A stretch of DNA of 54,421 nt, taken from contig CAISKQ010000066.1 in NCBI GenBank assembly GCA_903885965.1, positions 1-54,421 of the forward strand, in the 5' to 3' direction. The position numbers and the translations under genes are program-made. Source of the DNA: an uncultured bacterium. GTDB taxonomy: Bacteria; Patescibacteriota; Minisyncoccia; Moranbacterales; GWC2-37-73. Positions 1-7,319 of this stretch are shown here, piece by piece. The notes beneath the pieces are model-generated. The model did not search any database. It saw only the letters and a list, made by a program, of their open reading frames with translations, and was not told the DNA's origin. Position 1 is the stretch's first letter, and every line of letters starts with the position of its first letter.

Positions 1-1
1 C

Positions 2-97
2 CTCAATGGAAAGTATCGGAAATCTTTAGGTTATCGCTCAGCCTATGAGGTTAGTCTTGAGCGTGGTATTATACAAAAAGTCCCCACCTTAGGGTGA
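2..97 (+). mobile_element. C-terminal end of an IS30-like transposase (cut by window edge)
   Basis: Frame 2 reads as 31 codons ending in TGA at 95-97, with the peptide RKSLGYRSAYEV. This resembles the arginine-rich, K-x-L-G-Y/F-x-T/S-P/A-x-E-V end of IS30 and related integrase-core (rve) transposases, where the motif follows the last catalytic glutamate. The catalytic part would lie outside the window. The fragment is too short to tell an intact element from a relic, and no terminal inverted repeat was identified downstream. Confidence 0.5.
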
Positions 98-140
98 GGT
101 AAAAATTAACAAAAAAATTGCATTTCACTAGACAATTTAC

Positions 141-614
141 TCACGTTTCGGCTTTTATTGTTTCACCATTTTGCAGTTTCTTTGTCAAAGCAATCGCAGT
201 TTGATCGATAATGGTGTCGACTTCATCCCGTTCCTTCATGTTTGTAGAAAAAAGTCCGCCAGAAAAATATCCGATTTGTTGCCAATCTCCATCTTTTTTG
301 TTTTCGCAGATCAAATTTATCAGCTCGTCCACCTGCTCTTGTGAAAACGAGCGATCAAAAACATTTGGGTCGCAAGACATTTCCAAAGCAGTCAACTTTT
401 TCATCATCCAGGGAAAGGCTTGCCCCTCTTCAGAGTGCTCCTGGAAAAAACTCAAAGCTGAAGAAACTAAATTCCCAATGGTTTGTCTTAACTCGGTTTT
501 GTCTTCAATTTTTTCCACACTTTTAAGAGCCAGCAAAAAATCAGCCTTATCTTTTTCTTGGATTTGAGCAAAGGGAGTTTTTTGTTCTTGTGCTATGTTT
601 TCTTGTCTAGGCAT
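141..614 (-). CDS. Hypothetical protein, 157 aa
   Basis: An open frame of 157 codons starts at ATG 614 without a clear SD. The protein is hydrophilic, with no signal peptide or membrane segment, and is rich in Glu, Lys and Gln; the middle looks helical. I do not recognise a family. It lies 32 bases downstream of the HTH-phosphoribosyltransferase gene on the same strand and is probably co-transcribed with it. Base composition is like the neighbours. Confidence 0.65.
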   Translation of the reverse strand: MPRQENIAQEQKTPFAQIQEKDKADFLLALKSVEKIEDKTELRQTIGNLVSSALSFFQEHSEEGQAFPWMMKKLTALEMSCDPNVFDRSFSQEQVDELINLICENKKDGDWQQIGYFSGGLFSTNMKERDEVDTIIDQTAIALTKKLQNGETIKAET

Positions 615-646
615 ATTTTTTATATTATCCGAAATATGTCAGGAGC

Positions 647-1627
647 TTAGACTTCACTAATCACATCAAAACCTTTAAAGCTTCCCACCACCGAATATCC
701 GATAATCTTAACTTCTTTGGAAGCTATTTTCCTGATTTTTTTTGCAATTTCATTAAGCGTCGCACCCGAGCCCGTGGCATCATCAATAATCAAAACATTA
801 CTATTTATTTTTTGACTAGGATCAACTGCGATAGTTGTTTGAGCATTAATGATGCGATCCTCCAATTTTCGCAAAGTTTTTTGAGGCACCTTCGTCAAAC
901 TTGCAACTTTCAACGCCAAAACTTGGGGCAATTTTAACTTTAAACCCATTTGCAAAACTTCCAAAAATTGAACTTTGCGTTCCACGGTTGGTGGCACAAA
1001 ACAAATTAAACCAATTTCATATCTCTCAATCAAGCTCCTCACTGCTGGCTTGATTAATTTCGCAATTTCCAAAATTATTTCCCTGTTTTGGGAAGACTTT
1101 CCCAAATAAACCATTTGCCCAAGCTTTGTTTTGCCGAAATAATCCAAGTTATAAAATTCACTAAAAAAAATATTGTTCAAAAAAAGCTCGCCTTTACCAG
1201 AAAGAATAGTTTTTTTGGCAGAAATCACGCCATTTTTTTTCAGTTTTTCCATTGCTTGCATCCTGGTCGCAAAAACTTTTTTTTCTTTTTCAAAATCAAA
1301 TTTATTTTTGAGGCACCAAAGTTGAAAACCCGCTACCCCTCTGGTCATTTCTCCTGTAGGTGAAACATAAATATAATTTTGCTCAACAAATTGATCGACT
1401 TTATCCAAGACAACCGCCTCATCTTCCAAGCTTTCATTAACCATATAGAAAACTTTTGGCGTTGCTCCTATTTTTTTTATTTCTTGCTGTGCCAAAAGGG
1501 CTGAAAGATGTTTATAAATTGTTTTAGTAGAAATTTTGAGCAGCTTAACCAACTCCGATGACCGAACTGGACCATAGAGCATGATTGCTTCCAAGACTTG
1601 CCTTTGTTGTTTTGATTGCTTTTTCAT
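647..1627 (-). CDS. HTH regulator fused to a phosphoribosyltransferase-like domain
   Basis: The 326-aa protein has a winged helix-turn-helix at about residues 5-60 (SSELVKLLKISTKTIYKHL) and a C-terminal type I phosphoribosyltransferase-like domain. The PRPP loop is visible as VLIIDDATGSGATLNE near residues 277-292, and the strand before it resembles ComF/PyrE-type enzymes. The middle (about 75-190) is not recognised. In other bacteria such fusions (PurR-like) sense PRPP or nucleotides; here that role is inference. The -10 box ends seven bases upstream of the ATG, so the mRNA may be leaderless. A 20-bp palindrome lies in the promoter spacer, which suggests autoregulation. Confidence 0.75.
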   Translation of the reverse strand: MKKQSKQQRQVLEAIMLYGPVRSSELVKLLKISTKTIYKHLSALLAQQEIKKIGATPKVFYMVNESLEDEAVVLDKVDQFVEQNYIYVSPTGEMTRGVAGFQLWCLKNKFDFEKEKKVFATRMQAMEKLKKNGVISAKKTILSGKGELFLNNIFFSEFYNLDYFGKTKLGQMVYLGKSSQNREIILEIAKLIKPAVRSLIERYEIGLICFVPPTVERKVQFLEVLQMGLKLKLPQVLALKVASLTKVPQKTLRKLEDRIINAQTTIAVDPSQKINSNVLIIDDATGSGATLNEIAKKIRKIASKEVKIIGYSVVGSFKGFDVISEV

Positions 1628-1633
1628 ACTTCT

Positions 1634-1662
1634 ATTGTAACAGGTGAATATTAACCTGTCAA
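1634..1662 (-). promoter_or_regulatory. Promoter with internal palindromic operator for the HTH-PRT gene
   Basis: On the minus strand TTGACA (1657-1662) and TACAAT (1634-1639) are 17 bases apart. The plus-strand sequence ACAGGTGAATATTAACCTGT (1640-1659) is a palindrome with a single mismatched pair and fills the spacer. The expected start point falls at about 1627, the A of the ATG. A repressor bound here would block RNA polymerase; the encoded HTH protein is the obvious candidate (inference). Confidence 0.65.
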
Positions 1663-1713
1663 TATTAACCCCTGCAAGTATGCCTGTCTAGCATATTTCC
1701 TCAATTTTTGCAT

Positions 1714-1745
1714 AAAAAAAGACGCTCCATTTCCAATGAAGCGCC
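1714..1745 (-). terminator. Rho-independent terminator of accessory locus 1
   Basis: Read on the minus strand, GGCGCTTCAT and ATGGAGCGTC form a stem with a short loop and are followed by seven T. It lies 18 bases after the stop of the 397-aa gene. Confidence 0.8.
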
Positions 1746-1762
1746 GTTAAACTGTTTATTGA

Positions 1763-2956
1763 TCACTCTGGCTTGTACACTTTTTCGAGCGCTTCTATGC
1801 GCTCTTTCGTTGGCTCAATGCCAGCTTCCTCCAGCGCCCGCTTTGCCAATGCCCGTGGATCTTTCCAGAGATCAAGATTTACGTATCTTGATTCTTGAAT
1901 CTTGCCGTTCAGGGAAACTGATTTTATTTTCCCTCCCGTACCTTTGTGCCAAAAAGGTATTTCGCAATCAGCAGGATGTCCATTGAACCATTCGCCGTAA
2001 CTCCAGACCCCGCGACGACTTCCTGTCTTTCCTACAACCACCAAAACATCATTGTGCCCTGGCTTGTCCGGAGGAATGAGCAAGAGCTCGTTTAATCCGT
2101 TGTCCACGCGAACATATCCCTGCGGCGTCTCAATCTCGCCAGAGCGACTTTTCAGCCACTCGTGCTCGATATCGGCAACCTTTTCACCGCCGATATAGTA
2201 GGTGACTTCTACCCACTCATCCCACTTTCCTTCCGAATAGTGAGAGGAACCTGCGGTCTGCATGGCACGACCAAAAGATTTGCCCGCATAGCACGACTCC
2301 CTTTTTTCCGTTTTTGTGAAAACTCCTTTTGAGTCAACAAACAGTCTCCACAAAATTTCTCGCCGTGGCTGTGTTGCTTCAAACCACCGAGAGACCGTCT
2401 CGGTGAGACGCACAACGTCCTCATCGGTCCATTCAAAGACCATCGTCGTCTTGGTGATGGGTGGCAATTCAATCAGCCCTATTTTGTAGGAAGTCTCAAA
2501 CTTCCAGACCTTCGTCAGATCATAGCCTGACGAGGGTGCGTCCTTACCATACTCCAGCGCTTGCATACTCCATTTTGGACCGCCATTGTCTTTAATTATG
2601 TTAAAAACTCTGAGTACGGCCGGAAGCAAACGAGCTCGATTTCCCGCGATACTTTCTTCTGCGGATTGTCGTATCGCCGCCGCTTCTTCCTGTTGGTGAA
2701 GGAATTCCGCCTTTTTCTCCTCGCGGATTATTTGCAAGGCACGCCGAATTTCCTCCGGCTTCGTATCCGGAATAATCATGCCACCTTTTGGCAGAATGAT
2801 TCCGTATTTGCGAAGTGATTCGGGAGCAATAGCGTAGTTTCCTACGAATGTGCCGCCCTTTTTCCCATCCGCGATCGTTCCGCCGACCAGAAGATATTCT
2901 GCAAGAACAGCATCAGTGCGCATGGTTTCTGCGCTAATTCCAATGAATTTTGACAT
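1763..2956 (-). CDS. Hypothetical protein, 397 aa, last gene of accessory locus 1
   Basis: The frame starts at ATG 2956 after AAAAGGGGATGTCTC, a fair SD that most core genes here lack. The N-terminus has a Gly-rich stretch (LVGGTIADGKKGGTFVGN), residues 70-110 are a charged Lys/Glu/Gln/Arg-rich probable coiled coil, and the C-terminal half is rich in Trp and Tyr (KSYxG-, WVEVTYYIGG-, WSYGEWFNGHP-like patches). There is no signal peptide, membrane segment or motif I can assign. GC content is visibly higher than in the flanking core genes, consistent with horizontal acquisition. A strong terminator follows. I do not assign a function. Confidence 0.75.
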   Translation of the reverse strand: MSKFIGISAETMRTDAVLAEYLLVGGTIADGKKGGTFVGNYAIAPESLRKYGIILPKGGMIIPDTKPEEIRRALQIIREEKKAEFLHQQEEAAAIRQSAEESIAGNRARLLPAVLRVFNIIKDNGGPKWSMQALEYGKDAPSSGYDLTKVWKFETSYKIGLIELPPITKTTMVFEWTDEDVVRLTETVSRWFEATQPRREILWRLFVDSKGVFTKTEKRESCYAGKSFGRAMQTAGSSHYSEGKWDEWVEVTYYIGGEKVADIEHEWLKSRSGEIETPQGYVRVDNGLNELLLIPPDKPGHNDVLVVVGKTGSRRGVWSYGEWFNGHPADCEIPFWHKGTGGKIKSVSLNGKIQESRYVNLDLWKDPRALAKRALEEAGIEPTKERIEALEKVYKPE

Positions 2957-3029
2957 GAGACATCCCCTTTTTTGCTTTATTAAAAGAACTGAAACTCGTT
3001 GAAAATTCGATTTAAAGAATCAAATCCTC

Positions 3030-3072
3030 AAAAAGTTGCCAGAGAGAAGGAAATTAATCTTCTCTCCGGCGT
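3030..3072 (-). terminator. Hairpin with T-tract between exonuclease and 397-aa gene
   Basis: On the minus strand GCCGGAGAGAAG pairs with CTTCTCTCTGGC (one mismatch) across a nine-base loop, followed by AACTTTTT. It sits inside the presumed operon, so it may attenuate transcription or protect an mRNA end rather than end transcription fully. Confidence 0.6.
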
Positions 3073-3093
3073 TAACCTAAACCGACCCAGTGG

Positions 3094-3621
3094 CTATCTG
3101 ATTAGATAGCGATAAACTGCCGCCGCCACGGCTGAGTCGTAGAGTGGGTTATGCGTTCCCCCCCCCTCAAATTCGCCGACCAGCAGCTTGTGCTCGGTGA
3201 CGAACTTGTCCACCGAGGTGGGGTCCGCTCCGGCAGCCTGCAAATTCCCGCTCACATCGAAAAGCGGGAGGGGGGCGTCCCAGTCGCCAATGAAACCAAG
3301 CTCATGCATGTCACGCAGGAGTTTGGCCTCGACGATGTAGCCCATATGGACTACCGCATCGGCGCCCTCTTTGTTCGCCATATAAAAATCGGCGAAGTCG
3401 GCGAGCATGGACGCGTAGTCCATGTGGGTCACCGGGATGCCCTGCACCTGTGGCAGGGTGTTTTTTTGGCTCCACTCGTCGGTCACCGCCGACTCGGGAA
3501 GCCTCGCCTCGAAACGAGCAATCTCTACGCCCGCCTCATCATACACAAGCGCGCCAATCGCCCAGGCCTCACCCCATAGGCCGTTTGTTTCGGCGTCGAA
3601 ACTGAAAACTTTTCTTCCCAT
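3094..3621 (-). CDS. DEDDh-like 3'-5' exonuclease family protein
   Basis: The start is taken at ATG 3621, seven bases after GGAG, rather than at the upstream ATG 3642, giving 175 aa. Exo I is seen as FDAETNG (Asp9, Glu11). Exo III is GTHNPLYDSA (His then Asp five residues later) near residue 160. At the exo II position (HMGYIVEAKLL) a Glu stands where Asp is usual. The fold is that of RNase T/DnaQ-type DEDDh nucleases acting on DNA or RNA 3' ends; activity is inferred from family membership. The gene is strikingly GC-rich against an AT-rich genome, suggesting transfer. Confidence 0.75.
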   Translation of the reverse strand: MGRKVFSFDAETNGLWGEAWAIGALVYDEAGVEIARFEARLPESAVTDEWSQKNTLPQVQGIPVTHMDYASMLADFADFYMANKEGADAVVHMGYIVEAKLLRDMHELGFIGDWDAPLPLFDVSGNLQAAGADPTSVDKFVTEHKLLVGEFEGGGTHNPLYDSAVAAAVYRYLIR

Positions 3622-3642
3622 GACTTTCTCCGATGCGCCCAA

Positions 3643-3905
3643 CCACTTTTGTTTAAGTGACAGGACTGTGTTTTTTTGGAATATAAGTAAACTGCCCCAA
3701 ATATTCTTTTACAAAAATACTTAGAGCAATCCACTTATATTTCTATTCACTTTTCAAAGAACATTTTCACTATGAGAATTCCTTTTTTGAAAAAGAAATG
3801 CTCAATGATGAGGAAGAGCTTAAACCAAAAGCTCTTCCATTTTTAAACCTTGACTCTGCATCCTCAGCAGATCCCTGTTTTTTAAAAACGGGGAAAAATA
3901 CCAGG
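3643..3905 (-). other. Hairpin-rich stretch between the receiver-like fragment and the exonuclease gene
   Basis: No convincing gene is visible in this stretch. On the minus strand there is a near-palindrome TCCCCGTTTTTAAAAAACA-GGGA at about 3870-3892 and a perfect 10-bp stem GGAAGAGCTT/AAGCTCTTCC at 3812-3838. The stems are compatible with RNA processing or partial termination in the leader region of the exonuclease gene. A 63-codon open frame (3770-3961, minus) overlaps them; it could be a frameshifted remainder of the receiver-like fragment. Confidence 0.4.
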
Positions 3906-4046
3906 TCAGATGTAATACCCCGTGCTTGCTCGACGCTTGAGCAAATCATCTGCCTCCTCATAGTCCCTGCATGCCATGAGGGGGATTTTCAATTCCTTGA
4001 GAGCTTCACGGGTTAAGCTCTCATTGGAGCTAGTCGTCAGATGCAC
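3906..4046 (-). CDS. Short receiver-like fragment (46 codons, GTG start), possible pseudogene
   Basis: A frame starting at GTG 4046 encodes 46 residues including SSNESLTREALKELK and DYEEADDLLKRR. This lines up with the N-terminus of the full-length receiver-like protein at 30953-31537 (DDNEANREAARIQL, TYDEAQKAL), but the acidic pair DD is SS and the product stops before the phosphoacceptor strand. No SD is visible. It is the first frame behind the strong promoter at 4147-4175. It may be a truncated paralogue, a frameshifted pseudogene continuing in the 3770-3961 frame, or part of a structured RNA, since an 8-bp hairpin (3999-4022) lies inside it. Confidence 0.35.
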   Translation of the reverse strand: MHLTTSSNESLTREALKELKIPLMACRDYEEADDLLKRRASTGYYI

Positions 4047-4074
4047 ATCTTACTGATTTGAAATGAAAGAACTT

Positions 4075-4143
4075 TTGTTAAGACTCTTTATTATTCGGAT
4101 GAGGCCTTTCGTAGTGGCCTGTTCAAACAATTCATCTTAACAA
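4075..4143 (-). promoter_or_regulatory. Structured 5' leader of accessory locus 1
   Basis: The transcript begins near GTTGTTAAGATGAATT. TTGTTAAGA (4135-4143) is perfectly complementary to TCTTAACAA (4075-4083), closing a domain with an internal AGGCC/GGCCT hairpin. The same opening motif follows the promoter of accessory locus 3, where it also pairs with a downstream complement. Confidence 0.55.
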
Positions 4144-4146
4144 CGT

Positions 4147-4175
4147 AGTATATACCAAAATGAAGGAAATGTCAA
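4147..4175 (-). promoter_or_regulatory. Strong promoter of accessory locus 1
   Basis: On the minus strand TTGACA (4170-4175) and TATACT (4147-4152) are 17 bases apart. It reads into the leader, the receiver-like fragment and then the exonuclease gene. Confidence 0.75.
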
Positions 4176-4254
4176 TAGTAAAGGCACAATATTTTAATTT
4201 TTGTCATTTTTATCCTAATCATAGGCAATTTTTTGGCTTATTTTTGTTTAAATG

Positions 4255-4275
4255 TTGTCAATACTAGATTGACAA
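4255..4275. promoter_or_regulatory. Perfect 8-bp inverted repeat, candidate TrmB operator
   Basis: TTGTCAAT and ATTGACAA flank the five bases ACTAG. The right arm contains the -35 box of the plus-strand promoter for the adjacent TrmB-type gene, so a bound regulator would control its own gene. Confidence 0.55.
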
Positions 4276-4297
4276 TTTTAAAATAGTTTGCTATACT
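4269..4297 (+). promoter_or_regulatory. Promoter for the TrmB-type gene of locus 1
   Basis: TTGACA (4269-4274) and TATACT (4292-4297) are 17 bases apart. The 5' leader would be about 190 bases and contains the inverted-repeat element at 4321-4426. Confidence 0.65.
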
Positions 4298-4320
4298 TAA
4301 AGCAAGTTAAACTAAATTTA

Positions 4321-4426
4321 TGTCACGCTGAACTTGCCTGTCCGCCTTTGGAGGGTTTCAGCATCTCGCACGCAGGTAGTACTGTGAAATAAAGAACGCA
4401 GATCCTGAAACAAGTTCAGGATGACA
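4321..4426. repeat. MITE/REP-like element with TGTCA ends
   Basis: The ends TGTCACGCTGAACTTG and CAAGTTCAGGATGACA are inverted complements at 14 of 16 positions. The interior holds TGCCTGTCCGCCTTTGGAGG and GATCCTGAAACAAG. A related element with TGTCAT ends lies at 12617-12744, also between a promoter and a TrmB-type gene. Such TGTCATCCTGA elements are common dispersed repeats in many bacteria. Confidence 0.55.
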
Positions 4427-4495
4427 CAAAAAATGCTTTAAAATGACTTCAATAACTGCCTATCTTAGTTAATTCCCTCTTAAATTTTAAACCTT

Positions 4496-5245
4496 ATGTA
4501 CACCCAACAACTTCTCAATGCCGGCCTTTCTCAAATTCAAGCCGAAACCTTGAACTTCCTGCTTAAAAGCGGGGAAATAAAAGCGGCGGAAATTGCTAAA
4601 AACACCTCGTTGGCGCGAGGTGTGGTCTATAAAGCTTTGGAAGAGTTGCTGGCCTTGAAATTGGTGGAGAAAATTGAACCAGCCAATCAAGTCGCTCGTT
4701 TCCGGGCCGAGCATCCCTCCAAACTGGAAGAGTTTTTTGAAGAAAAAGAAAGAAAAGCAAAAAAAGAAAAAAGAGAGTTTTTGGAAAATCTGCCTGGCAT
4801 CATCTCAACCTATAATCTTGCCGCCAACAAGCCTGGCATCAAATTCTTGGAAGGTGAAGATGGAATCCGCATAGCGCTTTTCGACACCCTTAAATCAACC
4901 ACTGAAATTTACACCTTCGCTGACATCAAATCAACCAAGGAAAATTTGAAGGAAATCAACGATGCTTATGTGAAAAAAAGAGAGCAATTGAAAGTTAAAA
5001 AGAAAATTATTGTTTCTGACAGCCAAGAAAATCGAGATTTTTTCAAAGACTTCGACACCGCCATCACCCAAGTAAAATTCATCAAACAGCAATATTATCC
5101 TTTTGATAGTGGGATGCAAATTTATTCCAATAAAATTTCTTATCAAACCCTAGAAAAGGGCAATCAAATTTCCATTATCATTGAAGACAAAAACATCTAT
5201 CAAATGCACCGTTTGTTTTTTGAATACATGTGGGAAACACTCTAG
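4496..5245 (+). CDS. TrmB-family transcriptional regulator (locus 1)
   Basis: The 249-aa protein has an N-terminal winged helix (residues about 5-75; GEIKAAEIAKNTSLARGVVY is the recognition region), a Lys/Glu-rich helical linker (about 78-100), and a C-terminal effector domain of the TrmB type (ending FFEYMWETL). TrmB proteins in archaea and bacteria bind DNA and respond to sugars or other small ligands; the ligand here is unknown. It is divergent from accessory locus 1, as the other two TrmB-type genes in the window are from their accessory operons. ATG 4496 has no SD. Confidence 0.8.
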   Translation: MYTQQLLNAGLSQIQAETLNFLLKSGEIKAAEIAKNTSLARGVVYKALEELLALKLVEKIEPANQVARFRAEHPSKLEEFFEEKERKAKKEKREFLENLPGIISTYNLAANKPGIKFLEGEDGIRIALFDTLKSTTEIYTFADIKSTKENLKEINDAYVKKREQLKVKKKIIVSDSQENRDFFKDFDTAITQVKFIKQQYYPFDSGMQIYSNKISYQTLEKGNQISIIIEDKNIYQMHRLFFEYMWETL

Positions 5246-5300
5246 GGGAATGAAACACAAAACATAAAACACTTAACAAAAATTCAAATTCCCCATGTGA

Positions 5301-5337
5301 TAGAGGCTCAACCTCCACAATGGAGGTTGAGCCTCTA
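5301..5337. repeat. Perfect 17-bp hairpin without T-tract
   Basis: TAGAGGCTCAACCTCCA and its exact complement are separated by CAA. There is no T-run, so it is not a normal intrinsic terminator. It lies between convergent TrmB and rny genes. A hairpin of similar design, with other sequence, is at 9087-9122. Confidence 0.7.
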
Positions 5338-5362
5338 CGAAATTAGCTATCTTTTTTACACA

Positions 5363-5394
5363 AAAAAACTAAACCTGCAAAGGTTTAGTTTTTT
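5363..5394. terminator. Bidirectional terminator between TrmB gene and rny
   Basis: AAAAAACTAAACCT and AGGTTTAGTTTTTT form a 14-bp stem around GCAA, with a T-run on either strand. It serves the convergent genes on both sides. Confidence 0.85.
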
Positions 5395-5425
5395 GTGCTA
5401 TTTTCATGCTCCATGTTCCATAATG

Positions 5426-6946
5426 TTACCTCGCGTATTCAACGCTTCTAGTTTCACGTAAAACGTTAACTCTAATTTCTCCAGGATATTTCAAATCCTG
5501 TTCAATTTTATCTGCAATTTCACGAGCAAGTTTAAGCGCTCCCAAATCATCAACAAGTTCAGGCTTTACAAAAACACGAATTTCACGTCCAGCTTGAATT
5601 GCATAAGTTCGCTCAACGCCAGAAAATGAATTTGCAGTTGCTTCTAATTCTTCCAAACGTTTCAAATATTTCTCCAGGGTGTCTTTTCGAGCACCAGGAC
5701 GACTGGCAGAAATCGCATCAGCTGCTCCAACTATGAAAGCTTCTGGACTTTCAAAAGGATAATCTTCATGATGGGACTTCATAGCGTCAATAACTTCTTT
5801 TGGCATATTGAATCTTTCCAAAATTTTGATTCCGATTTCGATATGTGTTCCTTGAATTTCGTGATCAACTGCCTTGCCGATGTCATGCAAAAGACCAGCC
5901 TTTTTCGCAATAATAACGTCAGCCCCCAATTCGGCTGCCAAAGCCCCTGACAAATGAGCAACTTCCAAAGAATGAAGCAAAACATTTTGCCCGAAACTGG
6001 TTCGATATCGTAGTCTTCCCAAAAGATAAACCAATTTTGGATCAAGACCTGCGATTCCAAGGTCATAAGTTGCAGCCTCACCTGCCTCCTTGATTTTGTT
6101 ATCAATTTCTTTTTTTGCAAATTCAAAAGCTTCCTCAATTCGAGTCGGATGAATACGCCCGTCTCCAATAAGTTTTTCCAAGGTAATTCTAGCAATTTCG
6201 CGGCGCACTGGATCAAAACCTGAAATTACAACTGCTTCTGGTGTATCATCAACGATAATCTCCACACCAGTTAGTTTCTCAAGCGCTTTGATGTTTCGTC
6301 CTTCGCGTCCAATAATGCGACCCTTGACTTCGTCTGATGAAATTGAGACTGTAGTTGTCACAACCTCTGCCGCATGCGAACCGGCATATTTTTGAATCAC
6401 GCCTGTCATGATGTTCTTTGCGCGTTTTTCAATTTCCTCATTTCCTTGTCTTTCAATTTTCGCAATTCTTTCAGCCAAAGCTCCGCGATTTTCTTCTTCT
6501 GTCAATTGAAGCAAAATACTTTTAGCTTGCTCCTTAGAAAGCCCTGCAATTTTTTCAAGTCTATCTAATTCACTTTGACGAGTTTCCTCTGACTCCTGTC
6601 TGATCTTCTTTACCTCTTCAACTTTTTGTTCAAGGATTTTTTTTGTTTGTTCAGCTTCTTCAATTTTTTGATCAAGCGTATCTTCTCTTTTTTCAAGACG
6701 CTGTTCATTTCTTATAATTTGTTGTTCTCGCTCATCCTCTTTCTTTTTTGCCTGCTCAAGAATCTCAACGGATTGTTTTTTCGCAGTCAAAACAAGATCC
6801 TGAGATTTCTTCTCAGCATCTTCAACAAGCTTTTCAATTTTTACCTCTGCGTTTTCTACTCGTCTACGAGCAACTGTCCTGCGTGTAAAATATCCAGCAA
6901 AAAAACCAACGACGATTGCACTAACGCCAATTATTATTGTACTCAT
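5426..6946 (-). CDS. rny: Ribonuclease Y
   Basis: The 506-aa protein has an N-terminal membrane helix (about residues 3-20), a long Lys/Glu/Gln-rich coiled coil (about 30-190), a KH domain with GRIIGREGRNIKALE (about 208-222), and an HD domain with LLHDIGKAVDHE (about 353-364). This order and length are those of RNase Y, the membrane-bound endoribonuclease that starts mRNA decay in bacteria lacking RNase E. No SD precedes ATG 6946. The promoter at 7144-7172 gives a leader of about 190 bases. Confidence 0.95.
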   Translation of the reverse strand: MSTIIIGVSAIVVGFFAGYFTRRTVARRRVENAEVKIEKLVEDAEKKSQDLVLTAKKQSVEILEQAKKKEDEREQQIIRNEQRLEKREDTLDQKIEEAEQTKKILEQKVEEVKKIRQESEETRQSELDRLEKIAGLSKEQAKSILLQLTEEENRGALAERIAKIERQGNEEIEKRAKNIMTGVIQKYAGSHAAEVVTTTVSISSDEVKGRIIGREGRNIKALEKLTGVEIIVDDTPEAVVISGFDPVRREIARITLEKLIGDGRIHPTRIEEAFEFAKKEIDNKIKEAGEAATYDLGIAGLDPKLVYLLGRLRYRTSFGQNVLLHSLEVAHLSGALAAELGADVIIAKKAGLLHDIGKAVDHEIQGTHIEIGIKILERFNMPKEVIDAMKSHHEDYPFESPEAFIVGAADAISASRPGARKDTLEKYLKRLEELEATANSFSGVERTYAIQAGREIRVFVKPELVDDLGALKLAREIADKIEQDLKYPGEIRVNVLRETRSVEYAR

Positions 6947-7143
6947 ACTAACGTTGCCACTAAAGCAAGCAAAGAATACACATCAAAGAAAAGCCATTAG
7001 AGCTTCTCTTAAAGCAGTTTATGAATTGATTTCTGTAAGTTAGCTATTGTTTTCATTATGATACAAAAATCCTTTTATATAGCAGAAGATGTATTAGTTA
7101 TCAGGCTACAGCGGTCAAATATTACTAATTTATCACTAACTCA

Positions 7144-7172
7144 ATAGTAAAGCACTGTAGCCATTTTGTCAA
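7144..7172 (-). promoter_or_regulatory. Promoter for rny; content of the 6947-7319 gap
   Basis: On the minus strand TTGACA (7167-7172) and TACTAT (7144-7149) are 17 bases apart. CTGTAGCC (7155-7162) in the spacer is the inverted complement of GGCTACAG at 7104-7111. I see no other gene in the 370-base gap between rny and gpmI. Confidence 0.65.
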
Positions 7173-7319
7173 AGCGTTTCAAAGATGCTAAAATGGGTTA
7201 ATACAAACATACAGTCACAATAACATTCAAACATGCAAGCACTTAATCAAGGAAATTTTAAGTAATATGTTTAAATGTTTTTATGATTATATGCTTTAGT
7301 ACCATGTTTAAATGATTAA

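Noticed and set aside
1088-1363. Plus-strand open frames lying opposite annotated genes (for example here, 3151-3579, 33455-33898)
   Set aside because: They are antisense to genes with recognised domains, have no SD, and show low-complexity residues expected from reverse-strand reading.
3906-3908. UGA recoding as Gly (as in some CPR lineages)
   Set aside because: UGA ends the short frame here and other genes close on normal stops; conserved core proteins show no internal TGA, so code 11 fits.
3700-4146. RNase P RNA, tmRNA or SRP RNA in the hairpin-rich stretch
   Set aside because: No RNase P GAGGAAAGTCC-type core, tmRNA tag frame with tRNA-like ends, or SRP GNAR/GGAA loop was found on either strand.
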